NCBI RefSeq assembly: GCF_963576675.1
Contig: NC_088914.1
Coordinates: 21,803,001 to 21,867,000, forward strand
Length of the DNA stretch: 64,000 nucleotides
Reading direction: 5' to 3'
Source of the DNA: Euphorbia lathyris
Lineage: Eukaryota; Streptophyta; Magnoliopsida; Malpighiales; Euphorbiaceae
Positions 41,591-54,010 of the stretch are shown piece by piece. How positions within the stretch are numbered: position 1 is the stretch's first letter; each line of letters starts with the position of its first letter. The position numbers and the translations under genes were made by a program. Under the pieces are notes generated by a model. The model did not search any database. It was not told where the DNA came from and saw only the letters and a program-made list of their open reading frames with translations.

Positions 41591-44433
41591 GCACCAATGA
41601 TTGGGACATGTATCAGCTATTAAACTTCAAACTATTTTTGGTATTCCTTGTACACAACAGTTCCAAAATTGTATGACCTACCACCATGCTAAACAAACTC
41701 GCAAGCCTTATTTGAGTTAGTCCACCTTGATTGTTGGGGACCTTATTCTCAGAAATCATTAACTAGAGACAAATTTATGCTTACTATAGTTGATGACTAG
41801 AGCAGAATCACGTGGACAATTCTTTTTCGAACCAAGTATCAAGTTCCTCAACTTTTACACAATTTCTTCCAAATGGTGCAAACTCAATTTGAAACCATGG
41901 TCAAGCAAGTTCGGTCAGATAATGGCAATGAGTTTGTAGGGGCTCCAACACAACAAGTATTTCAGAAGTTTGGTATCATTCACCAAAAGACTTGTGTGTA
42001 TACACCCCAATAAAATGGGGTAGTGGAGCGTCGACACAGAACCTTAACTGGTATTTCTCGTGCACTCTTATATCAAGCACACTTACCTACTTTGTTTTGG
42101 GGAGAAGCTATATTGTATGCTACTCATCTTACAAATTTATTGCCTATAAAAGTGCTAGGGTGGAAATGTCCTTACACTATGCTGTACAACAAGCAACCTG
42201 AATACACAAATTTGAAGGTGTTTGGTTGTTCTTGTTCTATTATTAACACAATACCTCATAAAGACAAGTTTAGCTCCAGGGCATTTGTTGGGATATATCT
42301 TGGTGTTGCTACTGGACATACAGGGTTTAAGGTTTTCAATCTCAGCAAACACAAACTTTGTGCTTTTAGAGATATTGTTTTTGATGAAAACACCTTTCCC
42401 TATGTTAACCTAACCTCAGTTTCAGGACATACACAACCTGCTCCTGATTTCTCCTTACCATTATCATATGATCAATCTCCCACTTTATCGATTGATCCTG
42501 TTCATTCTCAACCATTGAACTTTCCTGAAACCAGTCTTTCCTCTCTTGCTCAAACTTATTCACCATCACATTCAGATCCTTCTCATTTATCTCCACAAAT
42601 AAATCTTCCTTCTGCTACAAATTCTTATTCTTCAGTTCCTATTCCAGTTCCTTCTCATGTAGCACCAAGGTGTTCTAATCGCAATCATCAGCCTCCCCCT
42701 TGGCTCAATGAGTTTGTTACAAGTAATGTTATTGATTCCACATCCTTTAGCTTCTCTCAAACCCACATGGCATTTTTAACTAATGTTGTTAAAGAGAAAG
42801 AACCAACTTCTTACACAGAGGTAGTAACAGGTCGTAGATGGGTTAAGGCCATAGAACTGGAGTTAGAAGCACTTGAGAAGAATAAAACATGGCAATTAAT
42901 GTCCTTACCACAAGGGAAGAAATGCATTACCTCCAAGTGGGTATTTCGCATTCAATATAATGCAGATGGGTTAGTTGAGCGCTTTAAGGCAAGATTGGTT
43001 GCTAGAGGTTACAACCAAAGGTTTGGGATTGATTAACAAGATAGTTTTTCTCCTGTTACAAAAGTTGTTATAGTGAGAGTTTTTATTGACATAGATGTAG
43101 CAAAGAAGTGGCCAATTCATCAAGTAGATATCAATAACGCATATCTACATGGATTGATTGATGAAGAGTTGTATATGGAGCCTCCAGCAGGCTACCAAGT
43201 TCCTCCAGTCATGGTTTGTAGGCTTACTAAGTCGATTTATGGGCTTAAACAAGCGGGCAGATGTTGGAACAAGGCTTTCTCTCAGTTACTTATCATCTTG
43301 GGTTTCAAAAAGAGCATTCATGATAATTGTCTATTCACTAAAACTGCTGATGGGCATTTTTTGGTCCTCATTGTGTATGTTGATGATGTTTTAATCTCAG
43401 GGACATCAGAAGAGTTGATACGCAAGGTCAAAAAAGCATTACACACGACATTCACTATAAAGGACATAGGAATGGCTATTTTTTTTGGGGAATTAAACTC
43501 GCAAGGTCTGAGCTTAGAATTCTAATTTCTCAACAGAAATATATCTTGGAACTCATTAAAGATGATGGCTTATATGATTCTCAAATTGCTTTGAGTCCTT
43601 TCCCAAGTAATGCGAGGTTAACAGATCCTTCAGAATTTTATGCTGATCCTAAGCAATATCAAAGAATGATTGGCAGATTACTCTACCTAGGTTTTACCAG
43701 GCCTGATATTTCATATGCGACTCAACAGTTGAGTCAATTTATGGAGAATCCTACTGATTTGCATATGAATACAACTAAACATATGCTGAGGTATTTAAAA
43801 GGTACATCAAACAAAGGATTGTTTTATTCTTCACAGAGTGATTTTAATCTTACTGGATTTTGCGACTCAAATTGGGCAAGATGCAGAGAGTCTCAAAAGT
43901 CAGTGACAGGTTACTGTATTTTTCTGTGGGAATCAATTGTTTCTTGGAAAGCAAAAAAAAAATAGGGCACTGTCAATAAATCTTCTGCTGAGGCAGAATA
44001 CCGGGCAATGGCAACGACAACCTGCGAACTTAAATGGCTTACATATATCTTAAATGAGTTACAGCTTACACCAGCAATGCCAATTCCCTTGTTCTGTGAT
44101 AACAAGGTTGCAATACACATAGCAGCTAACCCAGTTTTTCATGAAAAAATGAAACATGTTGACATTGATTGTCATATTGTTCATGAGTACATGGAGGCTG
44201 GTTTGTTGCATACTCCTTATATTGATTCTGAACATCAAGTGGCAGATTTACTAATTAAACCATTGACTTCAAATCAGATGATTTACGCCTTAAACAAAAT
44301 GAAGCTGGTTGACTTACTACTGCACCTTCATCTTGTGGGGAGGGTGTTGGAATTCAAGATGAAGACCATGGTAAGAGGAGCAATGTGTAGCCACAACAGA
44401 TCAAAAAGAAATAGTCTGGAAAGTTCATTTTAA
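41591..44433 (+). pseudogene. pol: Ale-like integrase, RT and RNase H region, decayed
   Basis: The integrase core is recognisable (VRSDNGNEF about 41910; NGVVERRHRTLTGISRALLY about 42015). RT begins at about 42870 (ITSKWVFRIQYNADG; ARLVARGYNQ) and contains YVDDVLISG (about 43377). RNase H follows ([14 protein letters not shown] about 43690; SSAEAEYRAMATT about 43981; CDNKVAIHIAANPVF). Breaks: stops near 41600, 41798, 42010, 43035 and 43963, and a frame change at about 43480-43545. The open frame runs past the purine tract into the 3' LTR and ends at 44433. Confidence 0.9.
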
Positions 44434-44570
44434 GCATTTTGTATTACTAACTGATATGCTGATGTGGCAGATCAGTATATTAGATTCCAGTTTATCAATT
44501 AATGTATAAATACTTAGGTAATACATATATTTTGTTTTAATGGAAAATAGAAACGCAATTGTTTCCATTA
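44345..44570 (+). repeat. 3' LTR of the Ale-like element
   Basis: TGTTGGAATT...TTTCCATTA, 226 bp, about 5% different from the 5' LTR. It follows GTGGGGAGGG, the likely polypurine tract. Confidence 0.9.
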
Positions 44571-45059
44571 GATACACTTCATTCATTAAGTTTGTAATCC
44601 CTTCCTTTGATTTAGCATTATGATCATTCTAATATTATCCCTAAAAGCTTACTTAGGCATCGGAGTTGGTTAGCCGAATTCAGCCACATCAGGTGCAATA
44701 CTGGTTAAATTTCATACTTGGTCTACAACGTTTGTCTCGTTTCACAATTTGGTGTACAACATTCATTTTGTCTCATTAATATTTACGATCTTATAGTTGA
44801 CCTCGCAATTTGGTGTACAACAGGTAAAAATGACTGGTCAACACGCCACCTCAGCTTTTTTTTCATCCTACCCATTTAAAAAAGTGGGACTCACTCCTTA
44901 TGTGATTGCTAAAATACTATTATTCTTTTTCTAATTACTAAAATGCCCTTATCTTCTTCCTTGTAACTCCCCTCTCTATATTTCCCTTTCTCTCTAAGTC
45001 CTCTCTCTCTCTCTCTCTAACTCATCTCTCTCTAGGGAAAGAGAAAGCTGGGAAGAAGA

Positions 45060-46417
45060 TGTTAGTCCCTTGTAAGGTTGCAAATATAGTTCCAAGGGGG
45101 GGCTAGGAACTATTTTACCCTTTTTTAAGATAAGTTGGGCAGATTTCTTTTCTTCAAGAAAAGTTTATCTAACAGCGGCGCTTACCACTCAGCAAGACAC
45201 TGGCTTAGTCAACTAGTGACTAGGACAGCTTCGTTGCTTAGGTCAGGAAATAGCACTTAGAGTCTATTCCTGAACCTTCTCGTTGGTAGCGCACAACTCA
45301 GCTTGACCTCTTTTACTTGGTCAGTTTTAGTTTGTTTTAAGCAAGCAATATGAATAAGGAGTTAAGGTTTAGAAATACTTCACTCAGCAGATTTATCCAG
45401 GTTCGGCTTCTTCTAAGCCTACGTCCTGTCCCCGGAACACCTCTGAGATTTCAAATCCTCTACTGAGCTCTTTAAAGGTAGAGCCTCAAACCTTTTACAA
45501 TATCAGCAATTGAGTATGACAAGAGTACCTTCCTCTATACTTCTACTCAATCCTAATCTCTCCACTGAGTACTTAAAACCGAGTACCCAGCCTCTCCTTT
45601 CTACTTCTAGAAATGATAAAGATTTTGTCCTAAACAACAATTGCTAGAACACCTTAGATGATTGAAAAACAATCACTCTAGACTTTTACACAAATGAATA
45701 GACTTTGTAGTGTAAGAACTTTGCTTTGTTTTTGATGGAGAACTTTTGTATACGTTTGGTCAGCGTAGCGGCTCTTACTCAAAGTTCTCTTTTTGAATGT
45801 GGATTCTGAATGCTCTATTTATAGAGAGCTGTGAGAGCTTCTGGTTATTTCGAATTTCGAAATAACCGTTGGAAAGAAACGGCTACAAGTCGTTTTCACT
45901 GAGTCTGCCAGCAGTTCTCTTTAGCCAATCAGATTCCAGCGTCTTCTGTTCTTCGGTCAGTGTGACAGTATGTTCCTCCATTTTGGGTAATGTCAAACAG
46001 ACAGCTTGCTGTGTCTTCTGGTTTTTGCTTAAAGAGGAAATACTTTGTCTGGAAACTGTCTTATGGTCAGCAGCTGTCTTGTACGTTTTGTCGAGACAGC
46101 TCAGCAGCTTCATACCGAAGTTGTCTACGTGGATCTTCTCGATCCTTCTTTACTCAGCATGCGTCTCATTACTTCAATGGCAACGTTTTGAAGACACGCG
46201 GGCTGAGTGATCTTGGGTTTTTTTGACTTGGGCCTTGACTTCCATATAGGGCTTGAGCCTTATGATCTTTATGTCTTATGATAAATTATAAACTCAACAT
46301 TAAACAAACACATTAGTAACAATAAGCCAAAGCATTTAAACTTAGTGTGTTGTAGAATATTTACTTTCACTTAATTAATTTTGTCAAATCAAAATCTTGT
46401 GGAAAGGTGTTTCAACA
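45060..46417 (-). repeat. 3' LTR of SIRE-B
   Basis: On the minus strand it starts TGTTGAAACACCTTTCCACA (46417) and ends GGGACTAACA (45060). The adjacent internal sequence CCAAAATGGGGGAGTT (46433-46418) is the polypurine tract. Confidence 0.93.
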
Positions 46418-46916
46418 AACTCCCCCATTTTGATGTTGGCAAAACCAATCAGCAAGGAACTCAGTATGAGCTCCCCCATGATAGTTGACTTGTTAATTAA
46501 GTGAACTCCCCCGTAAGGACTGAACTACTGACTTAGTTTTATTCTAAACATTTTAAGGTTTAACTGAATAAGTCTAAGATCAGTTTTCAGGTATAGGTCA
46601 GCTTGTGGGTCATATTCTATTTTACTCAATATTCAGCGGAAGTAATTTATAGTGACAGAGCGCTGAGTAAATCATTTGTTCAATGGTTTATATTTGACAA
46701 GTTCAAACATTTATATGCAGCATGCATTCATATAATACTTGGCATTTGAAGGATGAATAATCAATGATTAAATAATACGAATGCAAGTATTTCAGAAGTA
46801 ATAGAAGTTAGGCATACCATTGTTTAAAATAAAACAACAAAAAGCATTTTAAAATGAAATAAAACAAAAACAGAATAAAGTTCTTCTTCCTAACTTCTAA
46901 CTCTCTAGTTTCTCAC

Positions 46917-48629
46917 TTAGAGTTCCTTCTCCTTAGTTGCCGCTTTCTCCCCCGTTTTGCCAGCATCAGCAGTAGGCAAATTGACGGTAGGGGCAGGAGA
47001 CTTGGCCTGATCTTGCAGCACACGTATTTGACCCTCCAAGGAATTCATGTGACTGACCATAGTCAGCATGAGTGCGGTCATTTTGGTCATTTGAGCATGT
47101 GTTGGTTGCTGCGTCTGGACAGAGGAGAAGTGATTGATCAAGTCATGGATTTCACGCAGAATAGGGTGAGTGACAGGTGGATGAGAGGACTGGGCATGAG
47201 TTGGTGGAGGATGAGCTTGTTCTTGAAGCAGAGTGTTAGCTGAGGCGATGACATGCCGTCCTGACTCAGTAGCACCTAGGTGTGCATATTTGGCAGGAGT
47301 GGGCTCGCACTGAGTGCCCTGTGTAATGACAGGACTACGAGGCGTGTTGACCTCAGGTGCTGAGTTGCTTTGAGCTTGAGGTGGGAGTGGAGCTTCTTTT
47401 GGACTCACAGGGGTTTTGGCTTGTTTCTCACTTGGAGGAACAGAGGCTTGTTTTTGTGGAGACCCCTCTTGGGTAATGTGGGGCTCAAGAACAGATTCTG
47501 CTTCTGTTCTCAGTTTCTTCTCAGCTGACTCAGCTGGGTCCTGATCAGCTTTCCTCTTGTTTCTTTCCATCAGCCTTACCTTTCTCGGGACAGTACGAAT
47601 ATCCTTCGAGCAGGCTCCCTTTTTCTTCTTCTTCTCAGCTTCAGCAATCTCAGATGGCACAGTAGAAGGATTCTCAGTTTGAGGTTCATTGGTTGGTTCT
47701 GTACCCTCAGCAGTGTGATCAGCTTCAGCCTTGACATCATATATAATAGCATCCAGATCTGTCAGATTTTCCATTTCTCCAATGGGTTGCTCAACCTCAG
47801 CCATAAGATCCTCCTCCTCAGTGGTTTCATTCTCGTCATATCCTTTCAGGGGTTGGCTATGTGATAGTCCATTCAGCAGACGTGCAGTGATAACAGTTCC
47901 TGTTGAACTTATTTCACCAACAGTCTCTATGTTCTTATCCTGTATTATCCTTGTGATGAGAGAACCTAAACGGAGCTTCCTTCCACTTCTTTGGAAAGCA
48001 CCGACCAGAAATACAGGCATGTTGAAAGGAGTGTTGGTCAGCATATGCCAGATGAAACATTGTTCAAAGTTTGAGGCGGATGAGGGAGAACTGAGTTTAG
48101 GGAAGATAAAGTTGGTCAGCAAAAAGTGGGCCATCTTCTGATTTTTGCCCATGCAGGTGCTGGGTACTTCTCCTTTGTAGTCTTTGGGTTTACAGAACCC
48201 CTTCATCTTTTCTGCGATGGCTTTTGGTATCGGCTCCTTTGTTGTCCTGAACTGGATCCCTGTATTTGGTATCTCTAGCAATGTTGCTAGATATTCAGGG
48301 GTTATCACTATCTTTTGACCCTTAACTGTGGTCTCTAAGTAGTCAGAGTCATCTGCATCAACGTGCAGGTTGGAGTAGAACTCTCTCACTATTGTGGGAT
48401 AGGTTTGCCCGGAAAGAGAGAAGGGACCTTTCCATTCGTTGTTTTTGATCCATTCACAGAATGGAGTCTCTGAAGAGATGAAGTCGGAGTGGAAGTATCA
48501 ACTCCTTAGTACCTCTTGATTCTTGGCGCAAGAGGGTACCTTGATCATCTTTCTCATGATGCTGGTTGAAGGACCAGCCTGGTCAGAGGATTTGAGAGTT
48601 GGAGAGAAAGTTCTTTCGTTGAAAGACAT
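46917..48629 (-). pseudogene. SIRE-B envelope-like / additional ORF, one nonsense codon
   Basis: ATG 48629 (MSFNERTFSPTLKSSD) to stop 46917, 571 codons, with one premature TGA at about 48499 (R S stop Y F H, probably TGG>TGA). The N-terminal half is the conserved domain shared with SIRE-A (FCEWIKNNEWKGPFSL; YLATLLEIP; NFEQCFIWHML; MPVFLVGAFQ). The second half is rich in Glu, Lys, Pro and Thr, with a basic stretch KKKKKGACSKDIRTVPRKVR. A helical region follows near the end (MTKMTALMLTMVSHMNSLEG). No convincing membrane anchor is seen. The role in SIRE elements is not established. It is half as long as in SIRE-A. Confidence 0.85.
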
Positions 48630-49106
48630 TTTTGGAGTTCTAAAGCTCTTAGGTGTTAAAGGAAAAATTATGAAGCTTTCTTAAAGTTCAGTGCGCATGT
48701 AAAGAGGGTAGTGGGTTGGTATCCACTATTTATGGATTTTTAGTTTAGGGTGCCGTTTGAATTTAAGCCGGTTTTGCCCTTGGGTTGTCCAATCGGCAGA
48801 AACCCTGACACTTATGACGCTTTTAAGACGTATTCGGCGCATGCGCAGTACAGGTGTCATTTTGCGTGTAGACATTAAATGCTAATAAGTGCTTCTACTT
48901 AGCGTTTGTTGATATAAACGTTTCATATTCTGAGTAGTCAGTACATTCTTTAGGAATGGCTTTAAGTTAAAGTTCGAAGCTAATTTACTCAGTGTGCAAG
49001 ATTACTCAGTATTGTATATTTAGTCAGTTTCAAGAGATACTCAGCAAACAATAAATCATTCAGCATGTAATTCACTCAGCATTCAATATTCATTTAGCAC
49101 AGGAAT
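48630..49106 (-). other. Spacer between SIRE-B pol and the additional ORF
   Basis: Non-coding leader with several 'tactcag' / 'ctgagta' phrases near the pol end (48920-49100), like the equivalent SIRE-A spacer. Confidence 0.55.
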
Positions 49107-52100
49107 TTACTGAAGAGGATTAAACATACCAATTGCTTCTCTCAGTATGCTAAATTGCTCTCGTGCTAAAGGCTTTGTAAAGATATCAGCAAGCTGCTCG
49201 TCTGTTGGCACATAAGTCAGCTTGATTTCTTTCTTGAGTACATGATCTCTGATGAAGTGATGTCTTATGCTGACATGTTTCATCCTGCTGTGTTGAACTG
49301 GGTTCTTTGAGAGGTCAATTGCACTTTTGTTGTCGCATTTGACTTCAATTGTCTTTGTTTGAACACCATAATCTTCAAGCTGTTGCGTAATCCAAAGGAC
49401 CTGAGCAACACAGCTTCCAGCAGCAATGTACTCAGCTTCAGTTGTGGACAGGGCTACTGACGCCTGCTTCTTGCTGAACCAAGATACAAGACAGCTTCCT
49501 AGGAATTGGCATCCTCCAGAGGTGCTTTTTCTTTCCAGCTTGTCTCGTCCATAGTCAGCGTCAGTGTATCCGATGAGTGTAAAGTCATGAGTATTTGGAT
49601 ACCACAGACCTGCATTTACTGAGCTTTGCAAATATCTAAGGATCCTTTTTATGGCTATGTAATAGGATTCCTTAGGGTTAGCTTGATATCTAGCACAATA
49701 ACATACTGAGAACTGAATGTCCGGTCTACTTGCTGTTAAGTAAAGTAAAGAGCCAATCATACCTCGGTATAACTTGCTGTCTACTGACTTACCATTCTCA
49801 TCAGCACAAAGGACAGTGTCAGTGCCCATAGGAGTGGATATTGGCTTACAATGTTCTAGTTCATATTTCTTCAATATCTCCTTGGCATATTTAGCTTGAC
49901 TTATGAATATGCCATTCTTTCCTTGCTTGATTTGAAGTCCGAGGAAGAAGTTGAGTTCTCCCATCATTGACATTTCGAATTCAGTCTGCATTTGTTTGCT
50001 AAATTCCTTGCACATAGATTCATTAGTAGCACCAAATATAATATCATCTACATATATTTGAGCCAGCAGGGTATCTTTACCCTTTCTCTTAATGAATAAG
50101 GTTGTATCAGCTTGACCCCTGACGTAACCTCTAGTCAGTAAAAAGTTGGTCAGCCTCTCATACCAAGCACGTGGTGCTTGCTTGAGTCCATACAGAGCCT
50201 TTTTGAGTTTGTAAACGTGGTTTGGGAACTTAGAATCCTCAAACCCTGGAGGCTGATTTACATAGACCTCCTCATCTATTATTCCATTAAGAAAGGCACT
50301 TTTGACATCCATTTGAAACAGTTTAAAGTTCATGTAAGATGCATATGCACATAAAATCCTAATAGCTTCTAGCCTTGCCACTGGGGCAAAGGTCTCACCG
50401 TAGTCAATACCTTCTTGCTGACTGTAGCCCTGAGCTACAAGTCTTGCCTTGTTTCTGACTACGTTTCCTTGCTCATCCAGCTTGTTCCTGAAGACCCATC
50501 TCGTTCCAATGGTCTTTTGGCTCCTAGGATGTGGCACTAGCTCCCATACATTATTCCTCCTGAACTGATTGAGTTCCTCTTGCATGGCATTCATCCAGAA
50601 TTCGTCATCCTCAGCTTCGGCAAAGTTCTTCGGCTCAAGTACTGAGACAAAAGCTACATTGCCGAGATACTTCCTTAGTTGATTTCTTGTCATCAGCGTA
50701 TTTCCAGCTGAGTCAAGAATTGCATTTTCTGAATGCCCTCTTGGGACTCTTATCTCCTTTGGTAGACTTGTGTCTTGTTCTATCTGTGTTTCAACATTCT
50801 CTGCAGAAGTAGATAGGTCAGTGAAAGTAATTTTAGGTTCACTCTTACTCTTGGTCAGCCGTTTTATGAAGGACTCAGTAGCTGGTTCTTGATCAGCAGG
50901 TGCTGAGTTTGGTTCATCTTCTGTCAGCGGCTGGTATCTTCCTGCAGGGTTAGTTTCATCGAATTGCACATGTATAGATTCTTCTAATACTTGAGTTCTC
51001 TTATTAAAAACTCTGTATGCTTTACTGTTTGTTGAGTAGCCTAGAAAGATAGCCTCATCAGCTTTTGAATCAAATTTGGCTAAGCTATCTTTGGTATTTA
51101 AAATAAAACACCTATAGCCAAAGGCACGAAAGTATCCAATGTTGGGCTTTCGTCCTTTCCAAAGTTCATATGGGGTTTTCTTAAGTATAGGTCTAACTAA
51201 AGCCCTATTCAGAATATAGCATGCTGTGTTGACAGCTTCTCCCCAAAAATACTTTGGAAGCCTATGCTCATCCAGCATTGTCCTGGCAATCTCAACCTGA
51301 GGCGTTCTAGGAGCAGAGAAATTGTGGTCAATGCCGCTGGCTTCACAGAATTCAACAAACTTTTGGTTCTTGAATTCTCCACCATTATCACTACGGATAT
51401 GAGCTAATTTTAGGTCTTTCTCATTTTTAATTTTTCTAACCAAGTTTGAAAATGTCTCAAAAGTCTCATCCTTGCTGGTCAGCAAGATAACCCACGTGTA
51501 CCGAGAGAAATCATCTACAATGACCAAGGAAAATCTTCTTCCACCCAGACTCAGCGGCTGGACTGGACCAAAGAGATCCAAGTGTAGTAATTCTAACGGA
51601 CGTTTAGTTGAGACAATGTTTTTACTGTGAAAAGATTGTTTGGTTTGTTTTCCAGCTTGGCAGGCATGGCATAATTGATCTTTTTGAAATTTAAGTTCAG
51701 GCAGTCCCTCAACCAATTGCTTTCTTGCTAATTTGGCCAGGAGGTCCATGCTTACATGACCAAGTCTCATGTGCCATAGCCAGAAATTTTCTTCCTTTGT
51801 GACTAAGCATACAGTTTTTGAAAACTTCTTTTCGAGGTTTAGCATAAAGACATTGTCTATCCGAGGGGCAGTTAAAATTAACTCATTTGATTTTCCCTCA
51901 TATATTTTACATCCAGTTTCGTCAAATATAACTTTTCTTCCATTATCACATAGCTGAGCTACGCTGAGTAAGTTATATTTGAGTCCGCTGACTAGGGAGA
52001 CAGATTCAATAGTGGGATTACCTCCAACAGTGCCTGATCCTACTATTTTACCCTTTTGTTGTCTCCAAAACTTACGCTTCCTCCTCGTTTACGTTCGAAC

Positions 52101-52198
52101 GTGATGAATTGAGTTTCATCACCCGTCATATGCCTTGAGCATGCGCTGTCAATATACCACATTTTTGACTTCTCGGCACATCTCAGGCTTACCTGCAT
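49107..52198 (-). pseudogene. pol: SIRE-B pol, intact apart from a one-base deletion near its start
   Basis: The pol frame begins at ATG 52198 (MQVSLRCAEKSKMWYIDSAC) with the protease start. A one-base loss in an A run at about 52053-52057 (GDNKRVK then stop, against GDNKKGK in SIRE-A) shifts the frame. From there an open frame continues to 49107. It contains [20 protein letters not shown] (about 51780), integrase SDNGGEF (about 51385; the usual PQQNG...VERKN segment is shortened to [12 protein letters not shown]), RT with [10 protein letters not shown] (about 50440) and [13 protein letters not shown] (about 50050), and RNase H with [16 protein letters not shown] (about 49450). The 912-residue part is open end to end. 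The shortened integrase segment (about 17 residues missing near 51305) probably kills integration. Confidence 0.92.
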
Positions 52199-52200
52199 TG

Positions 52201-53947
52201 TAATCAGTTTCCTTTAGGTACCCAATTCTTTTTGGGTCCTGACTTGTTAGGTTCAACAGGTAAAGCATCATATTTTATTTTGTGGCGACATACATTAATA
52301 GTGTGGCCACTTTTTCCACAGAAGTCACAACTGACTTTCTGTTTAGGACTCTTTACTGACTTGTCAGCACCCCAGTGCTGAGCGTGCCAGCACACCTTAG
52401 TGGTGTGTCCTAACTTCCCACAAAAGTCACACTGGACTCTTCGCTGGGGATTTCGTTTCTGCTGAGTACCTTGGTACTGAGTACCTTGATACTTAGTTCT
52501 CAGAGGAAAATTATTTTTGTTTGGAACCTTTAGTTGGTTCTGAATGGTTGTGACATCCTTCCTCAGTTTCTTAGAAACTGACTGGACTTCAACGACAGAC
52601 TCATGAATGGTTTTCATATTTTCATGCAAAACTGAGTTGTCTTGAAGAAGGTATCTGAGGTCACTCAGTTTGACCTCTTCCACCTCATCACAGCACCGGC
52701 TGAGTGTTTTAATCTTTTTGTTACACTTTTTGACAAGTGTGTAAAGATCACTCAGGGCATTACCCATTTCATTTCTGAGTTGAGAGAGTGAGATTACCTC
52801 ATTGGATTACTCTTCATTGTCTGACTTATCAGATTGGTCAGCATGCTCAGAAATGCATGGCTCAGCAAGTTCGTCAGCCATGAAGCATATCTTCGCTGAC
52901 TCGGTGGCCTCAGTTTCTGTTGATGAAGATTCATCACTGTCACTCCAAGTAGCCACCATTGCCTTCTTCCCACTTTTCTTGTCTTTCCTCAGCGTGGGGC
53001 AGTTTGACTTAATATGGCCATCTTGGTGGCACTCAAAGCATGTAATGGGCTTTGAGCTGTCCTTTCTATATTTGCTGTCGCTTAAGTCAGCCTTATACTT
53101 ATCAAACTTTTTGTAAGGCTTTTTGGAATATTTTTCGTTCTTCCTGAACAGCCTCTTCATCTTTCTTGTGAACATAGCCATCTCCTCATCATCAGTTGAA
53201 CTCCCGTCAATGGAGTCAGCCTTCATGACAAGTGACTTCTGCTTCTTGTCATCAGATTTTTCCTTCACCTCAAAGTTCTTCATTGATATCTCATGGGTCA
53301 GCAATGAACCAATGAGTTCGTCATATTTGTAGGTGGTTAAATCCTGAGCTTCCTCAACTGCTGTCTTCTTTGCTTGCCAGTCTTTTGGAAGACTCCTGAG
53401 TATCTTTTTGACTTGTTCTTCCTCAGTGAAGATTTTCCCAAGTCTCTTTAGCTCATTAATGATGTTGGTGAACCTTGCGTTCATGTCTGAAATGCCCTCA
53501 TCTCGAACAGCTCGTACAGTCTCATCTGCTGATTCACCTTGGATTCTTTTACTTTGTTTGTTCCCTCGTAGGTGACTTCCAGCTTTTTCCAGATCTCTTG
53601 TGCTGACTCACAACCTGAGATTTTGTTATATTCTGCAGTATCGAGCGCACAGTGAAGCATATTGATAGCCGAAGCATGGTTTTGAAGCTTCTTAAGATCA
53701 TCCTCTGTCCATTCAACCTCAGCTTTAACAACTGACTGGCCAGCAACAACTTTCACAGGTACAAACGGGCCTTGGACTATAGATAGTCAGGCACTCATGT
53801 TTGTAGCTTGAATGAAGTTTTTCATCCTATTCTTCCAAAAGGTATAGTTTGACCCGAAGAATAGGGGAGGCCTGGTAATGGACAGCCCCTCAGGTAATAT
53901 CTGAGTTGTCTGGTTTCCAGGGAGAAACCGAGTGTTGTTTTCGCCCA
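52201..53947 (-). pseudogene. gag: SIRE-B gag, lightly damaged
   Basis: ATG 53947 (MGENNTRFLPGNQTTQ) to TGA 52201-52203. Breaks: TGA at 53787-53789 (TGG>TGA), a short deletion at about 53490 that shifts the frame (after ELFEM), and TAA at 52804-52806 (CAA>TAA). Three complete CCHC zinc knuckles are present: CFECHQDGHIKSNC (about 53040), CDFCGKLGHTTKVC (about 52430) and CDFCGKSGHTINVC (about 52325). The gag stop is followed at once by pol in another frame, the same arrangement as in SIRE-A. Confidence 0.9.
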
Positions 53948-53996
53948 TGGTATGGATCAACTCAAGGTTGTTAGACCTTTAGTAATGAGCTTTTAG

Positions 53997-54008
53997 GCTC
54001 TGATACCA
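53997..54008 (-). promoter_or_regulatory. Primer-binding site of SIRE-B
   Basis: The minus strand reads TGGTATCAGAGC two bases after the 5' LTR, complementary to initiator tRNA-Met. Confidence 0.9.
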
Positions 54009-54010
54009 CT

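Larger units (their letters stand above)
40102..44570 (+). mobile_element. Ale-like Ty1/copia LTR retrotransposon, decayed
   Basis: A 4.5-kb element with LTRs of 227 and 226 bp, a tRNA-Met primer site directly after the 5' LTR, one gag-pol region and a purine tract (gtggggagggt) before the 3' LTR. A perfect target duplication GATAC lies on each side (40097-40101, 44571-44575). The small LTRs and the RT/RNase H sequence suggest the Ale/Retrofit lineage. LTR divergence is about 11 differences in 226 bp by eye (about 5%). The LTRs end ...TTCCATTA rather than CA. Confidence 0.93.
39786..44693 (+). mobile_element. Gypsy-type LTR remnant split by the Ale-like element
   Basis: Before the Ale-like insertion a TATA box (CACTATAAATACAA, about 40067-40080) is followed by 'aaaacattctctaagatac'. 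After it, the leader resumes (acttcattcattaagtttgt) and reaches 'ttacttaggcatcggagttgg' (about 44649). The last phrase resembles a 'gacttaagcgtcggag' motif found late in many plant gypsy LTRs. The left border near 39786 is a guess. The insertion is in the transcribed leader, just downstream of the TATA box. Confidence 0.5.
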
